NCBI GenBank assembly: GCA_963619935.1
Contig: CAVEYA010000058.1
Span: 1-12,106 of the forward strand
Origin: RUG13091 sp963619935
GTDB taxonomy: Bacteria > Bacillota_I > Bacilli_A > RFN20 > CAG-826
Length of the DNA stretch: 12,106 nt
Direction: 5' to 3'
Both the position numbers and the translations under genes were made by a program. This document shows, one piece after another, positions 1 through 6,488 of this stretch (positions within the stretch are counted from its first letter, which is position 1; every line of letters starts with the position of its first letter). The notes under the pieces were generated by a model that was not told where the DNA came from, did not search any database, and was given only the letters and a program-made list of their open reading frames with translations.

Positions 1-219
1 ACTACTTATGAAATTTTTGCCGTTCCTGCTTCAAATGTTAATATAGATCAAATTGCGACTATTTCTAAACTTACTGGTTTAAATTTTATTGAATCTAAAA
101 AAATAATACTAAATGGCGGGAAAATACTAGAAGGGTGCGCTACTGAAATTTTAGAAAAAAAGAAGATATTGGAAAATAATAACGTTCATATTTCTATTTG
201 CCCTTATTTCAAATATTAA
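1..219 (+). CDS. 3' end of a gene for an L7/L12 C-terminal-like domain protein (partial)
   Basis: An open frame enters from the left edge and ends at TAA (217-219), giving the last 72 residues of a protein. Its start lies outside the window. The pattern YEIFAV, about eight residues, then IATISKLTGLNFIESKKII, then LEGCATEILEKKKILENNN and a final short strand resembles the C-terminal domain of ribosomal protein L7/L12 (helix with TGL-x-x-x-EAK, a loop, then a helix ending EEAG and a strand). The usual GAP-x-x-VKEG loop is replaced by LNGGKILEG, so it is probably not RplL itself but a protein carrying an L7/L12-like fold. This is recognition by eye and the cellular role is unknown. It converges on typA. 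Confidence 0.5.
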   Translation, partial: TTYEIFAVPASNVNIDQIATISKLTGLNFIESKKIILNGGKILEGCATEILEKKKILENNNVHISICPYFKY

Positions 220-244
220 AATTAAAATATGCTTCCTAGGCTGG

Positions 245-279
245 TTTGAATACAAATTCAAAAATCTATTTGGTTTTTT
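245..279 (+). terminator. Weak hairpin and T-run after the L7/L12-like gene
   Basis: TTTGAAT (245-251) pairs perfectly with ATTCAAA (256-262) around a 4-base loop, 25 bases after the stop codon of the rightward gene. A TTTTTT run follows at 274-279, separated from the stem by 11 bases. A competing stem, AAAAATC (260-266) with GGTTTTT (272-278), ends in the T-run. Either could terminate the rightward transcript, but both are AT-rich and weak. Confidence 0.3.
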
Positions 280-313
280 AGAAAATAAAAATAGCACTTT
301 TTCGGTGCTATTT
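280..313 (-). terminator. Intrinsic terminator of typA
   Basis: On the minus strand AAATAGCAC (313-305) pairs perfectly with GTGCTATTT (297-289) around a 7-base loop. The T-rich tail TTATTTTCT (288-280) follows. The stem includes two bases of the typA stop codon (312-314), so termination occurs directly at the end of the gene. On the plus strand the hairpin is followed by ATTCGGCG, so it is not an efficient bidirectional terminator. Confidence 0.75.
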
Positions 314-2144
314 ATTCGGCGATATCTCCTCTTTTAAGGTGAGCGTCATATTTCTTACGTTCAACTGTATTTAGGATTTTCTTTCTCATACGGAAGGTAG
401 TAGGTGTAATTTCTACTAATTCATCCACATTGATGTAATCCAAGCAATCTTCTAATGACATCTTTCTTGGTGTTTTAAGTACCACTGTATTGTCCTTATT
501 AGAAGAACGCATATTAGTTAATTCTTTTTTAGTTGTGACATTGACCGCTAAATCGATGTTATATCTATTTTCACCAACAATCATACCTTCATAAACTTGG
601 GTGTTTGGTTCAATAAACATTGTGCCACGATCTTCAACGTGTTGAATAGCGTAAGGAGTGGCTTGTCCTGATTCTGTTGCGACAAGTACACCTAATGGTC
701 TTTCACCAATTTGGTTTGTGACCATTGGACGATATTCGCGATAAGTATGGGCTAAGATGCCATATCCCTTTGTTAAGGTCATAAATTGGGTTGTATAGCC
801 TAATAAACCACGGGAAGGAATAATGTAGTTAAGAATTGTCACAGTCTCTCTAGCGTCCATGTTTATTAATTCACCATTACGTTCCCCAATTGTGGTCATA
901 ATATCACCGACGAATTCATTTGGAACGTCAATCATTAAATCTTCATATGGTTCGTTTTTCACTCCATCAATTTCTTTAATGATGACTCTTGGTTTACTAA
1001 CTTCTAGTTCAAAACCCTCACGACGCATATTTTCAATTAAAATCGATAAGTGTAATTCACCACGGCCAGAAACAATCCATGTTTCACTATCAGGTACACG
1101 AGATACTCTTAAAGCTACATCTTTTTGTGTTTCACGATATAATCTTTCTTCGATTTGACGAGCGGTTAATTTTTTACCATCACGACCAGCGAATGGTGAT
1201 GTATTCGTGCCGAAGGTCATTTGTAATGTTGGTTCATCTAATTTAATTGGTGGTAATGGATCAATATGATTTTGGGAACAAATTGTTTCACCGACGTTAA
1301 TATCCGCTAAACCAGCAACTGCACAAATATCACCTGCATTTGCCTCATTAATTTCTAATCTTCTTAATCCTTGATATCCAAATAATTTCATTACTCTAAA
1401 GTTAGCAACACTGCCATCATTACGAGAGACAGACACCATGTCATTAAGGTGGATTGAACCTCTTTTAATCGTACCGATACCAATTCTACCGACAAAGTCA
1501 TTATAGTCTAATAAAGCCACTTGTAATTGAAGTGGTCCGTCCACAGTTGCTTTTGGGGCTGGGATTTCTTTCACAATTGTTTTTAAAATCGCGTCCATGC
1601 CTGGAACTTGTGTTTCTAGATTAGCTTCTAAAGAACTTGTTCCTTTTAAGGCAGAAGCAAAGCAAACAGGGAATTCCAAGAATTCATCTGGAGCGCCTAA
1701 TTCAATAAATAAATCGAGTACTTCATCTAATGTACGACCAATATTGATATTTGGTCTATCAACTTTATTAATAACTACGATTGGTTTAACATGTGCTTCT
1801 AAAGCTTTCTTTAAAACGAATCTAGTTTGTGGCATTGTACCTTCGAAAGCGTCAACAAGTAATAAACAGCCATCCACCATGTTCATGATACGTTCGACTT
1901 CCCCACCGAAGTCAGCGTGCCCTGGAGTGTCTAAAATATTAATCTTTGTCCCTTCATACATAATAGAAGTAGTTTTAGCTAAGATAGTGATACCTCTTTC
2001 TCTTTCAATATCGTTACTATCCATCGCACGAGTAGCGACTTCTTCATTTTCACGGAAGGTTCCAGAACTTTTTAATAATTGATCAACTAAAGTAGTCTTA
2101 CCATGGTCAACGTGGGCGATAATAGCAATGTTTCGAATATTCAT
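312..2144 (-). CDS. typA: Ribosome-associated translational GTPase TypA/BipA
   Basis: The 610-residue protein has the usual length and layout of TypA/BipA, an EF-G-like GTPase that binds 70S ribosomes and supports ribosome assembly and stress or low-temperature growth. The GTPase motifs are complete: G1 AHVDHGKTT (residues 10-18), G2 RERGITI (48-54), G3 DTPGH (72-76), G4 NKVD (126-129) and G5 SALK (164-167). The EF-G-like beta-barrel and alpha/beta domains follow, and the conserved segment IPSRGLLGY lies in the C-terminal half. The ATG is preceded by AAGGAGG (2153-2159) with 8 bases spacing. A promoter lies just upstream and a hairpin terminator at the stop codon, so typA is probably its own transcription unit downstream of rsmI. 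Stop is TAA. Nothing appears broken. Confidence 0.97.
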   Translation of the reverse strand: MNIRNIAIIAHVDHGKTTLVDQLLKSSGTFRENEEVATRAMDSNDIERERGITILAKTTSIMYEGTKINILDTPGHADFGGEVERIMNMVDGCLLLVDAFEGTMPQTRFVLKKALEAHVKPIVVINKVDRPNINIGRTLDEVLDLFIELGAPDEFLEFPVCFASALKGTSSLEANLETQVPGMDAILKTIVKEIPAPKATVDGPLQLQVALLDYNDFVGRIGIGTIKRGSIHLNDMVSVSRNDGSVANFRVMKLFGYQGLRRLEINEANAGDICAVAGLADINVGETICSQNHIDPLPPIKLDEPTLQMTFGTNTSPFAGRDGKKLTARQIEERLYRETQKDVALRVSRVPDSETWIVSGRGELHLSILIENMRREGFELEVSKPRVIIKEIDGVKNEPYEDLMIDVPNEFVGDIMTTIGERNGELINMDARETVTILNYIIPSRGLLGYTTQFMTLTKGYGILAHTYREYRPMVTNQIGERPLGVLVATESGQATPYAIQHVEDRGTMFIEPNTQVYEGMIVGENRYNIDLAVNVTTKKELTNMRSSNKDNTVVLKTPRKMSLEDCLDYINVDELVEITPTTFRMRKKILNTVERKKYDAHLKRGDIAE

Positions 2145-2159
2145 AAAGACTACCTCCTT

Positions 2160-2189
2160 AAAAATTGCCTTTTAATAATAAAAAAGGCA
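2160..2189 (-). terminator. Hairpin with T-tract between rsmI and typA
   Basis: TGCCTTTT (2166-2173, plus strand) pairs perfectly with AAAAGGCA (2182-2189) around an 8-base loop. In the leftward direction the stem is followed by ATTTTT (2165-2160), which then runs into the typA Shine-Dalgarno. In RNA reading through from rsmI this looks like an intrinsic terminator. A transcript from the typA promoter would start inside the downstream arm and so would not form it. Confidence 0.45.
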
Positions 2190-2203
2190 TAGTTAAATTG
2201 CAA
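2175..2203 (-). promoter_or_regulatory. Probable sigma-A-type promoter of typA
   Basis: On the minus strand a -35 TTGCAA (2198-2203) is separated by 17 bases from a -10 TATTAT (2175-2180), matching consensus at 4 and 5 of 6 positions. The expected start near 2168 gives a leader of about 24 bases containing AAGGAGG. The -10 lies in the loop of the hairpin at 2166-2189. Assigned by pattern only. Confidence 0.5.
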
Positions 2204-2212
2204 GATAAAGAC

Positions 2213-2234
2213 ACCATTTTTTTAATAAAATGGT
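2213..2234 (-). terminator. Candidate terminator hairpin of the dnaX-rsmI operon
   Basis: ACCATTTT (2213-2220) pairs perfectly with AAAATGGT (2227-2234) around a 6-base loop, 16 bases downstream of the rsmI stop codon. The leftward tail is GTCTTTATC, not a clean T-run, so alone it would be a weak terminator. It may act together with the second hairpin at 2166-2189. Confidence 0.4.
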
Positions 2235-2250
2235 AATAATTCTAAGGCTA

Positions 2251-3096
2251 CTAGTTATTTTGAGCGATTTTATATACTTTGTTTTTATTTACTTTATATT
2301 CATCTGCGACTACTTCAATCGCATCTTTTTTACTCATTCCTTTGCTGGTAAAAAATTCAATACGTTGTTTAATCACATCATCTGATATTTCTTCTTTTAC
2401 GGTATTACCTTCAAGAATAATTACCATTTCACCTTTTAAAGTAGAAAAATCAAGTGTTACTAATTCATCTAAAGTTCCACGAATATATTCTTCATTTAAT
2501 TTTGTTAATTCTCGAGCGATTACAAGATGTCTATTACCTAATACTTCATGCATCAATTTAATGGTTTTTTCAATATGATGTGGGGATTCATAAAAGATAA
2601 TAGTTTCTTCTTTAGTTTTTATCTTTTCTAAAATAGTGGTGGCTTCTTTATCTTTTGGTGGTAAAAAACCATAGAAATAGAAGTGATCAGTTGGTAAACC
2701 AGAAGCCACTAATGCATTAATAAAAGCGGAACTACCAGAAATTGTAGATACTTTGATACCTTTACTTAAAGCAGTTTTTACTAATAGATAACCTGGGTCA
2801 CTAATGCCTGGATATCCAGCGTCACTAACATACGCAATTTTTTTACCTTTAAACAATAAATCAATTAAATGATTGCTAGCTTCAATTTCATTATGCTCAC
2901 GAAGTGAGAATAATTCTTTTTTAATGCCGTATTGTTGTAATAAGGAATAAGTATTACGAGTGTCTTCGCACGCTATAATGTCCATTTGTGAAAACGTTTC
3001 TAAAGCACGAGAAGAAATCTCTTTTAAATTACCAATCGGAGTGGCAATTAAATAGAGTAATGGTCCGTTATTATCAAATGATTTATTTCTTATCAT
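2251..3096 (-). CDS. rsmI: 16S rRNA (cytidine-1402-2'-O)-methyltransferase RsmI
   Basis: This 281-residue protein belongs to the tetrapyrrole-methylase-fold family of RsmI (YabC/YraL), which uses SAM to methylate the 2'-OH of C1402 in the decoding centre of 16S rRNA. Visible motifs are YLIATPIGNL (residues 15-24), EDTR (44-47), SDAGYPGISDPG (91-102) and ASGLPTDHF followed by FYGFLP. The usual PGPSA turn reads SGSSA (120-124). The C-terminal third holds the helical tail typical of RsmI. The ATG overlaps the end of ricT by 14 bases and has no strong Shine-Dalgarno, so initiation is probably coupled to ricT translation. Stop is TAG. The position beside ricT matches the Bacillus order, although yabA and the small yabB/yazA genes found there are absent here. 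Confidence 0.95.
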   Translation of the reverse strand: MIRNKSFDNNGPLLYLIATPIGNLKEISSRALETFSQMDIIACEDTRNTYSLLQQYGIKKELFSLREHNEIEASNHLIDLLFKGKKIAYVSDAGYPGISDPGYLLVKTALSKGIKVSTISGSSAFINALVASGLPTDHFYFYGFLPPKDKEATTILEKIKTKEETIIFYESPHHIEKTIKLMHEVLGNRHLVIARELTKLNEEYIRGTLDELVTLDFSTLKGEMVIILEGNTVKEEISDDVIKQRIEFFTSKGMSKKDAIEVVADEYKVNKNKVYKIAQNN

Positions 3097-3964
3097 ATTT
3101 CTTATCGTTTCTCTTCCAATGATATTGCTTATTTAAATCATCAAGAGTGATGAATTGCACGTCTTCTTGATTTTCAATTTTTACGATTTTGCTAATAATA
3201 TTAATGGACGTTACAGTGAATTCCACTTTATCAATCCATACCTTTGTGCCTAATTCAGGGAAGTTCTTTCTTTCCTCACTATAGGCATCATCTTCATATT
3301 TCAAACAACAAATTAATTTGCCACAGTGGCCACTTAACTTAGGAATATTAATCGCGAGCATTTGATTCTTTGCACGATTAATAGATATGCCATCAAATTC
3401 ATTTAAGAATGATGAACAACAAAGTGGTAAACCACATATACCAATCCCGCCAATCATTTTAGCTTTATCTCTAGAACCAATTTGTCTAAGTTCAATACGA
3501 GTGTGAAGCTTTGTGGCTAATGATTTTAATAATTCACGGAAATCCACTCTTTCATCAGCGACATAAGAAAAGATTACTTTTGCTCTATCTAATGTATATT
3601 CGCAAGAAATAAGATTCATATTTAAACCAAGTTTTTCTACTTCACTTCTACAAATTTCTAGCGCAAACTTCGCATCTTTTATGTTTGTTTCAAAAACTTT
3701 TTCATCTGTTTCATCCGCAATTCTAAGTACTGGTTTTAAGCCTAGTGGAGATTCATATTTTTTAATATCAATTGGGGCAATCGCAATTTCACCAAGTTCT
3801 AAACCACGCATCGTTTCCACGATAACTTTATCACCTAATTTTAAAGGCATATCTTTAATGCCAAAGAAGTACGCTCTTGGAGCGGTCAAAAATTTCACTC
3901 CGACGAAATGTGAATATATGGAATTATCGATTTGTGTTTCTTTATTTTGATTATTGTTATACAT
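3083..3964 (-). CDS. ricT: RicT/YaaT, PSP1-domain regulatory protein
   Basis: The 293-residue product is a PSP1-family protein like B. subtilis RicT (YaaT). There RicT joins RicA and RicF in a [4Fe-4S]-containing complex that promotes RNase Y-dependent mRNA processing and affects competence, sporulation and biofilm formation. The core is visible as GGIGICGLPLCC (residues 172-183) and GHCGKLICCLKYE (212-224), giving cysteines 177, 182, 183, 214, 219 and 220 as cluster-ligand candidates. The N-terminal part has the basic strand pattern of the PSP1 domain; the tail is Lys/Asp-rich. The ATG has AAGGAGG nine bases upstream. The gene starts 3 bases after holB and overlaps rsmI by 14 bases. Partners ricA and ricF are not in this window, so the complex is inferred from the family only. 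Confidence 0.93.
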   Translation of the reverse strand: MYNNNQNKETQIDNSIYSHFVGVKFLTAPRAYFFGIKDMPLKLGDKVIVETMRGLELGEIAIAPIDIKKYESPLGLKPVLRIADETDEKVFETNIKDAKFALEICRSEVEKLGLNMNLISCEYTLDRAKVIFSYVADERVDFRELLKSLATKLHTRIELRQIGSRDKAKMIGGIGICGLPLCCSSFLNEFDGISINRAKNQMLAINIPKLSGHCGKLICCLKYEDDAYSEERKNFPELGTKVWIDKVEFTVTSINIISKIVKIENQEDVQFITLDDLNKQYHWKRNDKKYDKK

Positions 3965-3967
3965 AAT

Positions 3968-4963
3968 CTATTCCTCCTTAATTATGGCAAAGACCAAGTG
4001 GTCTATTAATAACGATATATTAACGTTTGTGTTTATGAGATTTCGGTCTTTTAATATTTCTAAAAGACTCTCGGATATATGATTTAATTTTTTAGATAAG
4101 TTGTTTAGTGTCTCTTTAAATGAATCTAAGATTGGTTTCTTTCCTTGATTGATATTTAGCATATCTTCAAAAGCTTGCACTAACATATCTAAGAAGAATC
4201 TTGCCGATTCTTTTGTTTTCACTAATGGAATAATATTCTTTTGAGCGTAATAAATTGCTTCTCTATTATCATCATTTTCTAATGCAGTTAAGAATTCCGT
4301 AAACGCTGTTTTTGCGTCGCTATAAGAATCTTTCTTTTCTTTATTTTCTAATACTTCTTGGATTAAATCCCCATCATTATAGAAATAAGATAATATTTCT
4401 GCATCTTCTTTAGGCACATTATTGCTTATCGCGTTATTAATTACTTCTTTACGGTCAATGAGTTTTAAACGCATTAATTGACATCGAGAAATAATTGTTG
4501 GTAACACGTTGTTTTCATTATTTGTTGTTAAGAAAGCATAGACACCTTCATGTGGTTCTTCTAAGAATTTAAGAATGCTGTTGATGGCTTCAACAGTCAT
4601 GTTTTCCACGAGATGGAGGATGTACACCATGATGCCTTTACTTTCAAAAGCAGTTTTTTCAAATTGTTCTTCTATATTGCCTACTTCTTCTTTTTTAATA
4701 GTTTTCTTTTCCCCATCATAAACAATGAAATCAGGATAGTTTTCATCATCAATTCTTAAACAAGTAATACAACTATTACACGCAAGTGGACATGGATCTT
4801 CACAAAGAATACTCTTCGCTAAATATTTAGCAACTTCTAATAATGGAGTACCAGGGTTACCACTTAATAAATAAGCATGGGAAAGATGATTGGTTTGTAA
4901 AGCACGCACAAAAGTGCGGTATATCGTTGGTTGATTCTTTTCTAAATATTTCCCTACTTGCAT
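3968..4963 (-). CDS. holB: DNA polymerase III delta' subunit HolB
   Basis: This 331-residue AAA+-fold protein is the delta' subunit of the clamp loader that places the beta clamp on primed DNA. HLSHAYLLSG (residues 26-35) opens the fold. The Walker A position reads SGNPGTP and lacks the GKT lysine, as expected for the non-ATPase delta' subunit. A zinc-binding cluster follows (C54/C58, C62, C65, C68). NSILKFLEEP (128-137) and the arginine-finger SRC (159-161) are intact. The C-terminal collar is divergent. The ATG overlaps the last 10 bases of tmk (ATGCAAGTAG) with no good Shine-Dalgarno, which points to translational coupling. Stop is TAG. The yaaQ/yaaR genes that separate tmk and holB in B. 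subtilis are missing. DnaX, its clamp-loader partner, is encoded in the same operon. Confidence 0.94.
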   Translation of the reverse strand: MQVGKYLEKNQPTIYRTFVRALQTNHLSHAYLLSGNPGTPLLEVAKYLAKSILCEDPCPLACNSCITCLRIDDENYPDFIVYDGEKKTIKKEEVGNIEEQFEKTAFESKGIMVYILHLVENMTVEAINSILKFLEEPHEGVYAFLTTNNENNVLPTIISRCQLMRLKLIDRKEVINNAISNNVPKEDAEILSYFYNDGDLIQEVLENKEKKDSYSDAKTAFTEFLTALENDDNREAIYYAQKNIIPLVKTKESARFFLDMLVQAFEDMLNINQGKKPILDSFKETLNNLSKKLNHISESLLEILKDRNLINTNVNISLLIDHLVFAIIKEE

Positions 4964-5574
4964 AAGCGACTTAATATAGCGTCTAAGGTAGCTTTAGCTA
5001 CTTCTTCTTTACTCTTGCTTGCATCGATAATGACATATCTTTCTGGGTAGCGTTTTGCTAAAGAAAGAAATGTTTCTCTGACTTGATTATGAAATTCTAA
5101 TTTTTCTAAATCTAAACGGTTAACTTCTCGATTTGCGTTTGCATTGATTCTAGCTAAACCAATTTTTGGATCAATATCAAATAGAAGTGTTAAATCTGGA
5201 TATGTCCCTTCCGTCGCAAACATATTCACATTTAAAACATTATCAATGCCTAATCCTCTAGCCCCACCTTGATAGGCTAAAGAACTATCTAAGTATCGAT
5301 CACAAATCACAATCTTGCCTTCTTTAATAGCAGGCCAGACTTTTTCCACTAAATGTTGACGACGACTAGCAGCGTATAATAACGCTTCAGTTCTTGGGTC
5401 CATTATGGTATTAGATTTATCTAAAATAACATTACGAATTTGTTCAGAAATTGGTGTACCACCAGGTTCTCTTGTGCGGACAATTTCATATCCCATTGAT
5501 TGTAATTTTTTCACTGCTTCTTCAACCGCAGTTGTTTTTCCTGAACCTTCTGGTCCTTCTAATGTAATAAACAT
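4954..5574 (-). CDS. tmk: Thymidylate kinase (dTMP kinase)
   Basis: The 206-residue protein phosphorylates dTMP to dTDP with ATP, an essential step of dTTP synthesis. The P-loop GPEGSGKTT (residues 7-15), the dTMP-binding segment RTREPGGT (33-40), the DRY signature (92-94) followed by SSLAYQGGARG, and the LID region around residues 143-156 are all present at normal spacing. Length is typical. The start is fixed by the family's MFITLEG opening and by the upstream AGGGGG motif, which is shared with the recR stop codon. It overlaps holB by 10 bases and starts 11 bases after recR. Supply of dTTP fits with the replication proteins around it. Confidence 0.97.
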   Translation of the reverse strand: MFITLEGPEGSGKTTAVEEAVKKLQSMGYEIVRTREPGGTPISEQIRNVILDKSNTIMDPRTEALLYAASRRQHLVEKVWPAIKEGKIVICDRYLDSSLAYQGGARGLGIDNVLNVNMFATEGTYPDLTLLFDIDPKIGLARINANANREVNRLDLEKLEFHNQVRETFLSLAKRYPERYVIIDASKSKEEVAKATLDAILSRLCK

Positions 5575-5581
5575 AATTTAT

Positions 5582-5588
5582 CCCCCTA
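5582..5588 (-). promoter_or_regulatory. tmk ribosome binding site fused to the recR stop codon
   Basis: On the minus strand TAGGGGG (5588-5582) holds the recR stop TAG, whose G is the first base of a GGGGG Shine-Dalgarno 7 bases before the tmk ATG. Pairing with the CCUCC anti-SD would need a G-U wobble in the middle. The overlap suggests that terminating ribosomes reinitiate on tmk. Confidence 0.6.
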
Positions 5589-6182
5589 GATTTTGCGTCT
5601 ACCTTCGACTGCTTTTGCGAGTGTTAAGGCATCTGCGTAATCAAGATTACCACCCATTGGTAAACCATACGCTAAACGAGTAATGGTAATATGGTATGGT
5701 TCTAATACTTTAGCTAAATATAAGGCTGTCGTTTCTCCATCCACTGTTGGATTAGTAGCAATAATTACTTCTTTAACCTCACCTTGTTTAATTCTTTCAA
5801 TTAAAGAAGGAATATTTAAATCATCAATGCCTTTTCCTTTGGAAATAGAGATTGTACCACCTAAAACATGGTAAAGGCCTTTATAACCTTCTGCGTTTTC
5901 TAACGCCATCACATCTTTTGGTGTGGACACCACCATAATTGTGCTTTTATCTCTCGATATATCTTTGCAGATAGAACAATGTTCTTCTTCACTTAAATTA
6001 CCACAAATAGGGCATATATGAATGGATGATTTTAATTCTTTAACGGCATTGGAAAACTCGTTTAAATCTTCCTCATCCATATCAAGCATTGCGTAGGCCA
6101 TACGCTCAGCGCTTTTTCTACCAACACTTGGTAATTTTGCTAAAGATTCTTCTAAACGTTGTAAAGCTTTAAGCTTTTCCAT
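5586..6182 (-). CDS. recR: Recombination mediator protein RecR
   Basis: RecR (198 residues, standard length) works with RecO and RecF to load RecA onto SSB-coated single-stranded DNA at gaps during recombinational repair. In order it shows an N-terminal helix-hairpin-helix LPSVGRKSAERMAY (17-30), a four-cysteine zinc finger (C57, C60, C69, C72), a Toprim domain beginning at TIMVVSTPKD (81-90) with IATNPTVDGE, and the C-terminal GLPMGGNLDYADALTL. In the usual YHVLGG motif region the following residues are ISISKGKG, a modest deviation from the ISP-rich family sequence. The start ATG shares one base with the ebfC stop (TAATG), and the pair is presumably translated by reinitiation. The stop TAG forms part of the tmk ribosome binding site. 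Confidence 0.97.
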   Translation of the reverse strand: MEKLKALQRLEESLAKLPSVGRKSAERMAYAMLDMDEEDLNEFSNAVKELKSSIHICPICGNLSEEEHCSICKDISRDKSTIMVVSTPKDVMALENAEGYKGLYHVLGGTISISKGKGIDDLNIPSLIERIKQGEVKEVIIATNPTVDGETTALYLAKVLEPYHITITRLAYGLPMGGNLDYADALTLAKAVEGRRKI

Positions 6183-6484
6183 TAAAACCCGCCAAAGCCA
6201 CCACGTGATCCAGTGATTTTTTCATTGATATCACCTTCGGCTTTTTTGATTTGTTCTTTTAATTCATTCACGCCAGCAACAATTAAATCTTCGACCATTT
6301 CTTTATCGTCTTTAACTGCGTCACTATCAATGCTAACGGATTTAAGTTCACCATTACCTAACATTGTAATTGTGACCGCACCATTTTTATTCACAGTGAA
6401 TTCTTGGCTTGCTAATTCATTTAAAGCTTTTTGCAATTCGCGCTTCATTTTTTGTGCTTGCGCCATCATTTGTTGCATGTTCAT
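6182..6484 (-). CDS. ebfC: YbaB/EbfC-family nucleoid-associated DNA-binding protein
   Basis: This 100-residue protein (YaaK in B. subtilis) belongs to the YbaB/EbfC family, small dimeric DNA-binding proteins. It starts with a Met/Gln-rich amphipathic helix (MQQMMAQAQKMKRELQ), followed by a beta-sheet core with AVTITMLGNGELKSVSID and a helix VEDLIVAGVNELKEQIKKAE, and ends in a flexible Gly/Phe-rich tail GSRGGFGGF. Family members are almost always encoded between dnaX and recR, as here. The ATG is preceded by TAGGAGA lying in the end of dnaX, only 4 bases separate the two genes, and its stop overlaps the recR start by one base. Its role in DNA metabolism is inferred from the family and location. 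Confidence 0.95.
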   Translation of the reverse strand: MNMQQMMAQAQKMKRELQKALNELASQEFTVNKNGAVTITMLGNGELKSVSIDSDAVKDDKEMVEDLIVAGVNELKEQIKKAEGDINEKITGSRGGFGGF

Positions 6485-6488
6485 AAAA

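Noticed and set aside
235..240. CCTAGG palindrome after the first gene
   Set aside because: Six bases, no longer symmetry, and no T-run follows. Nothing separates it from chance.
859..1158. Plus-strand open frame of 99 codons inside typA
   Set aside because: It is an antisense shadow of a strongly conserved gene, with no ribosome binding site or recognisable domain. The same applies to 1597-2082 and similar antisense frames in rsmI, ricT, tmk, recR, ebfC and prfA.
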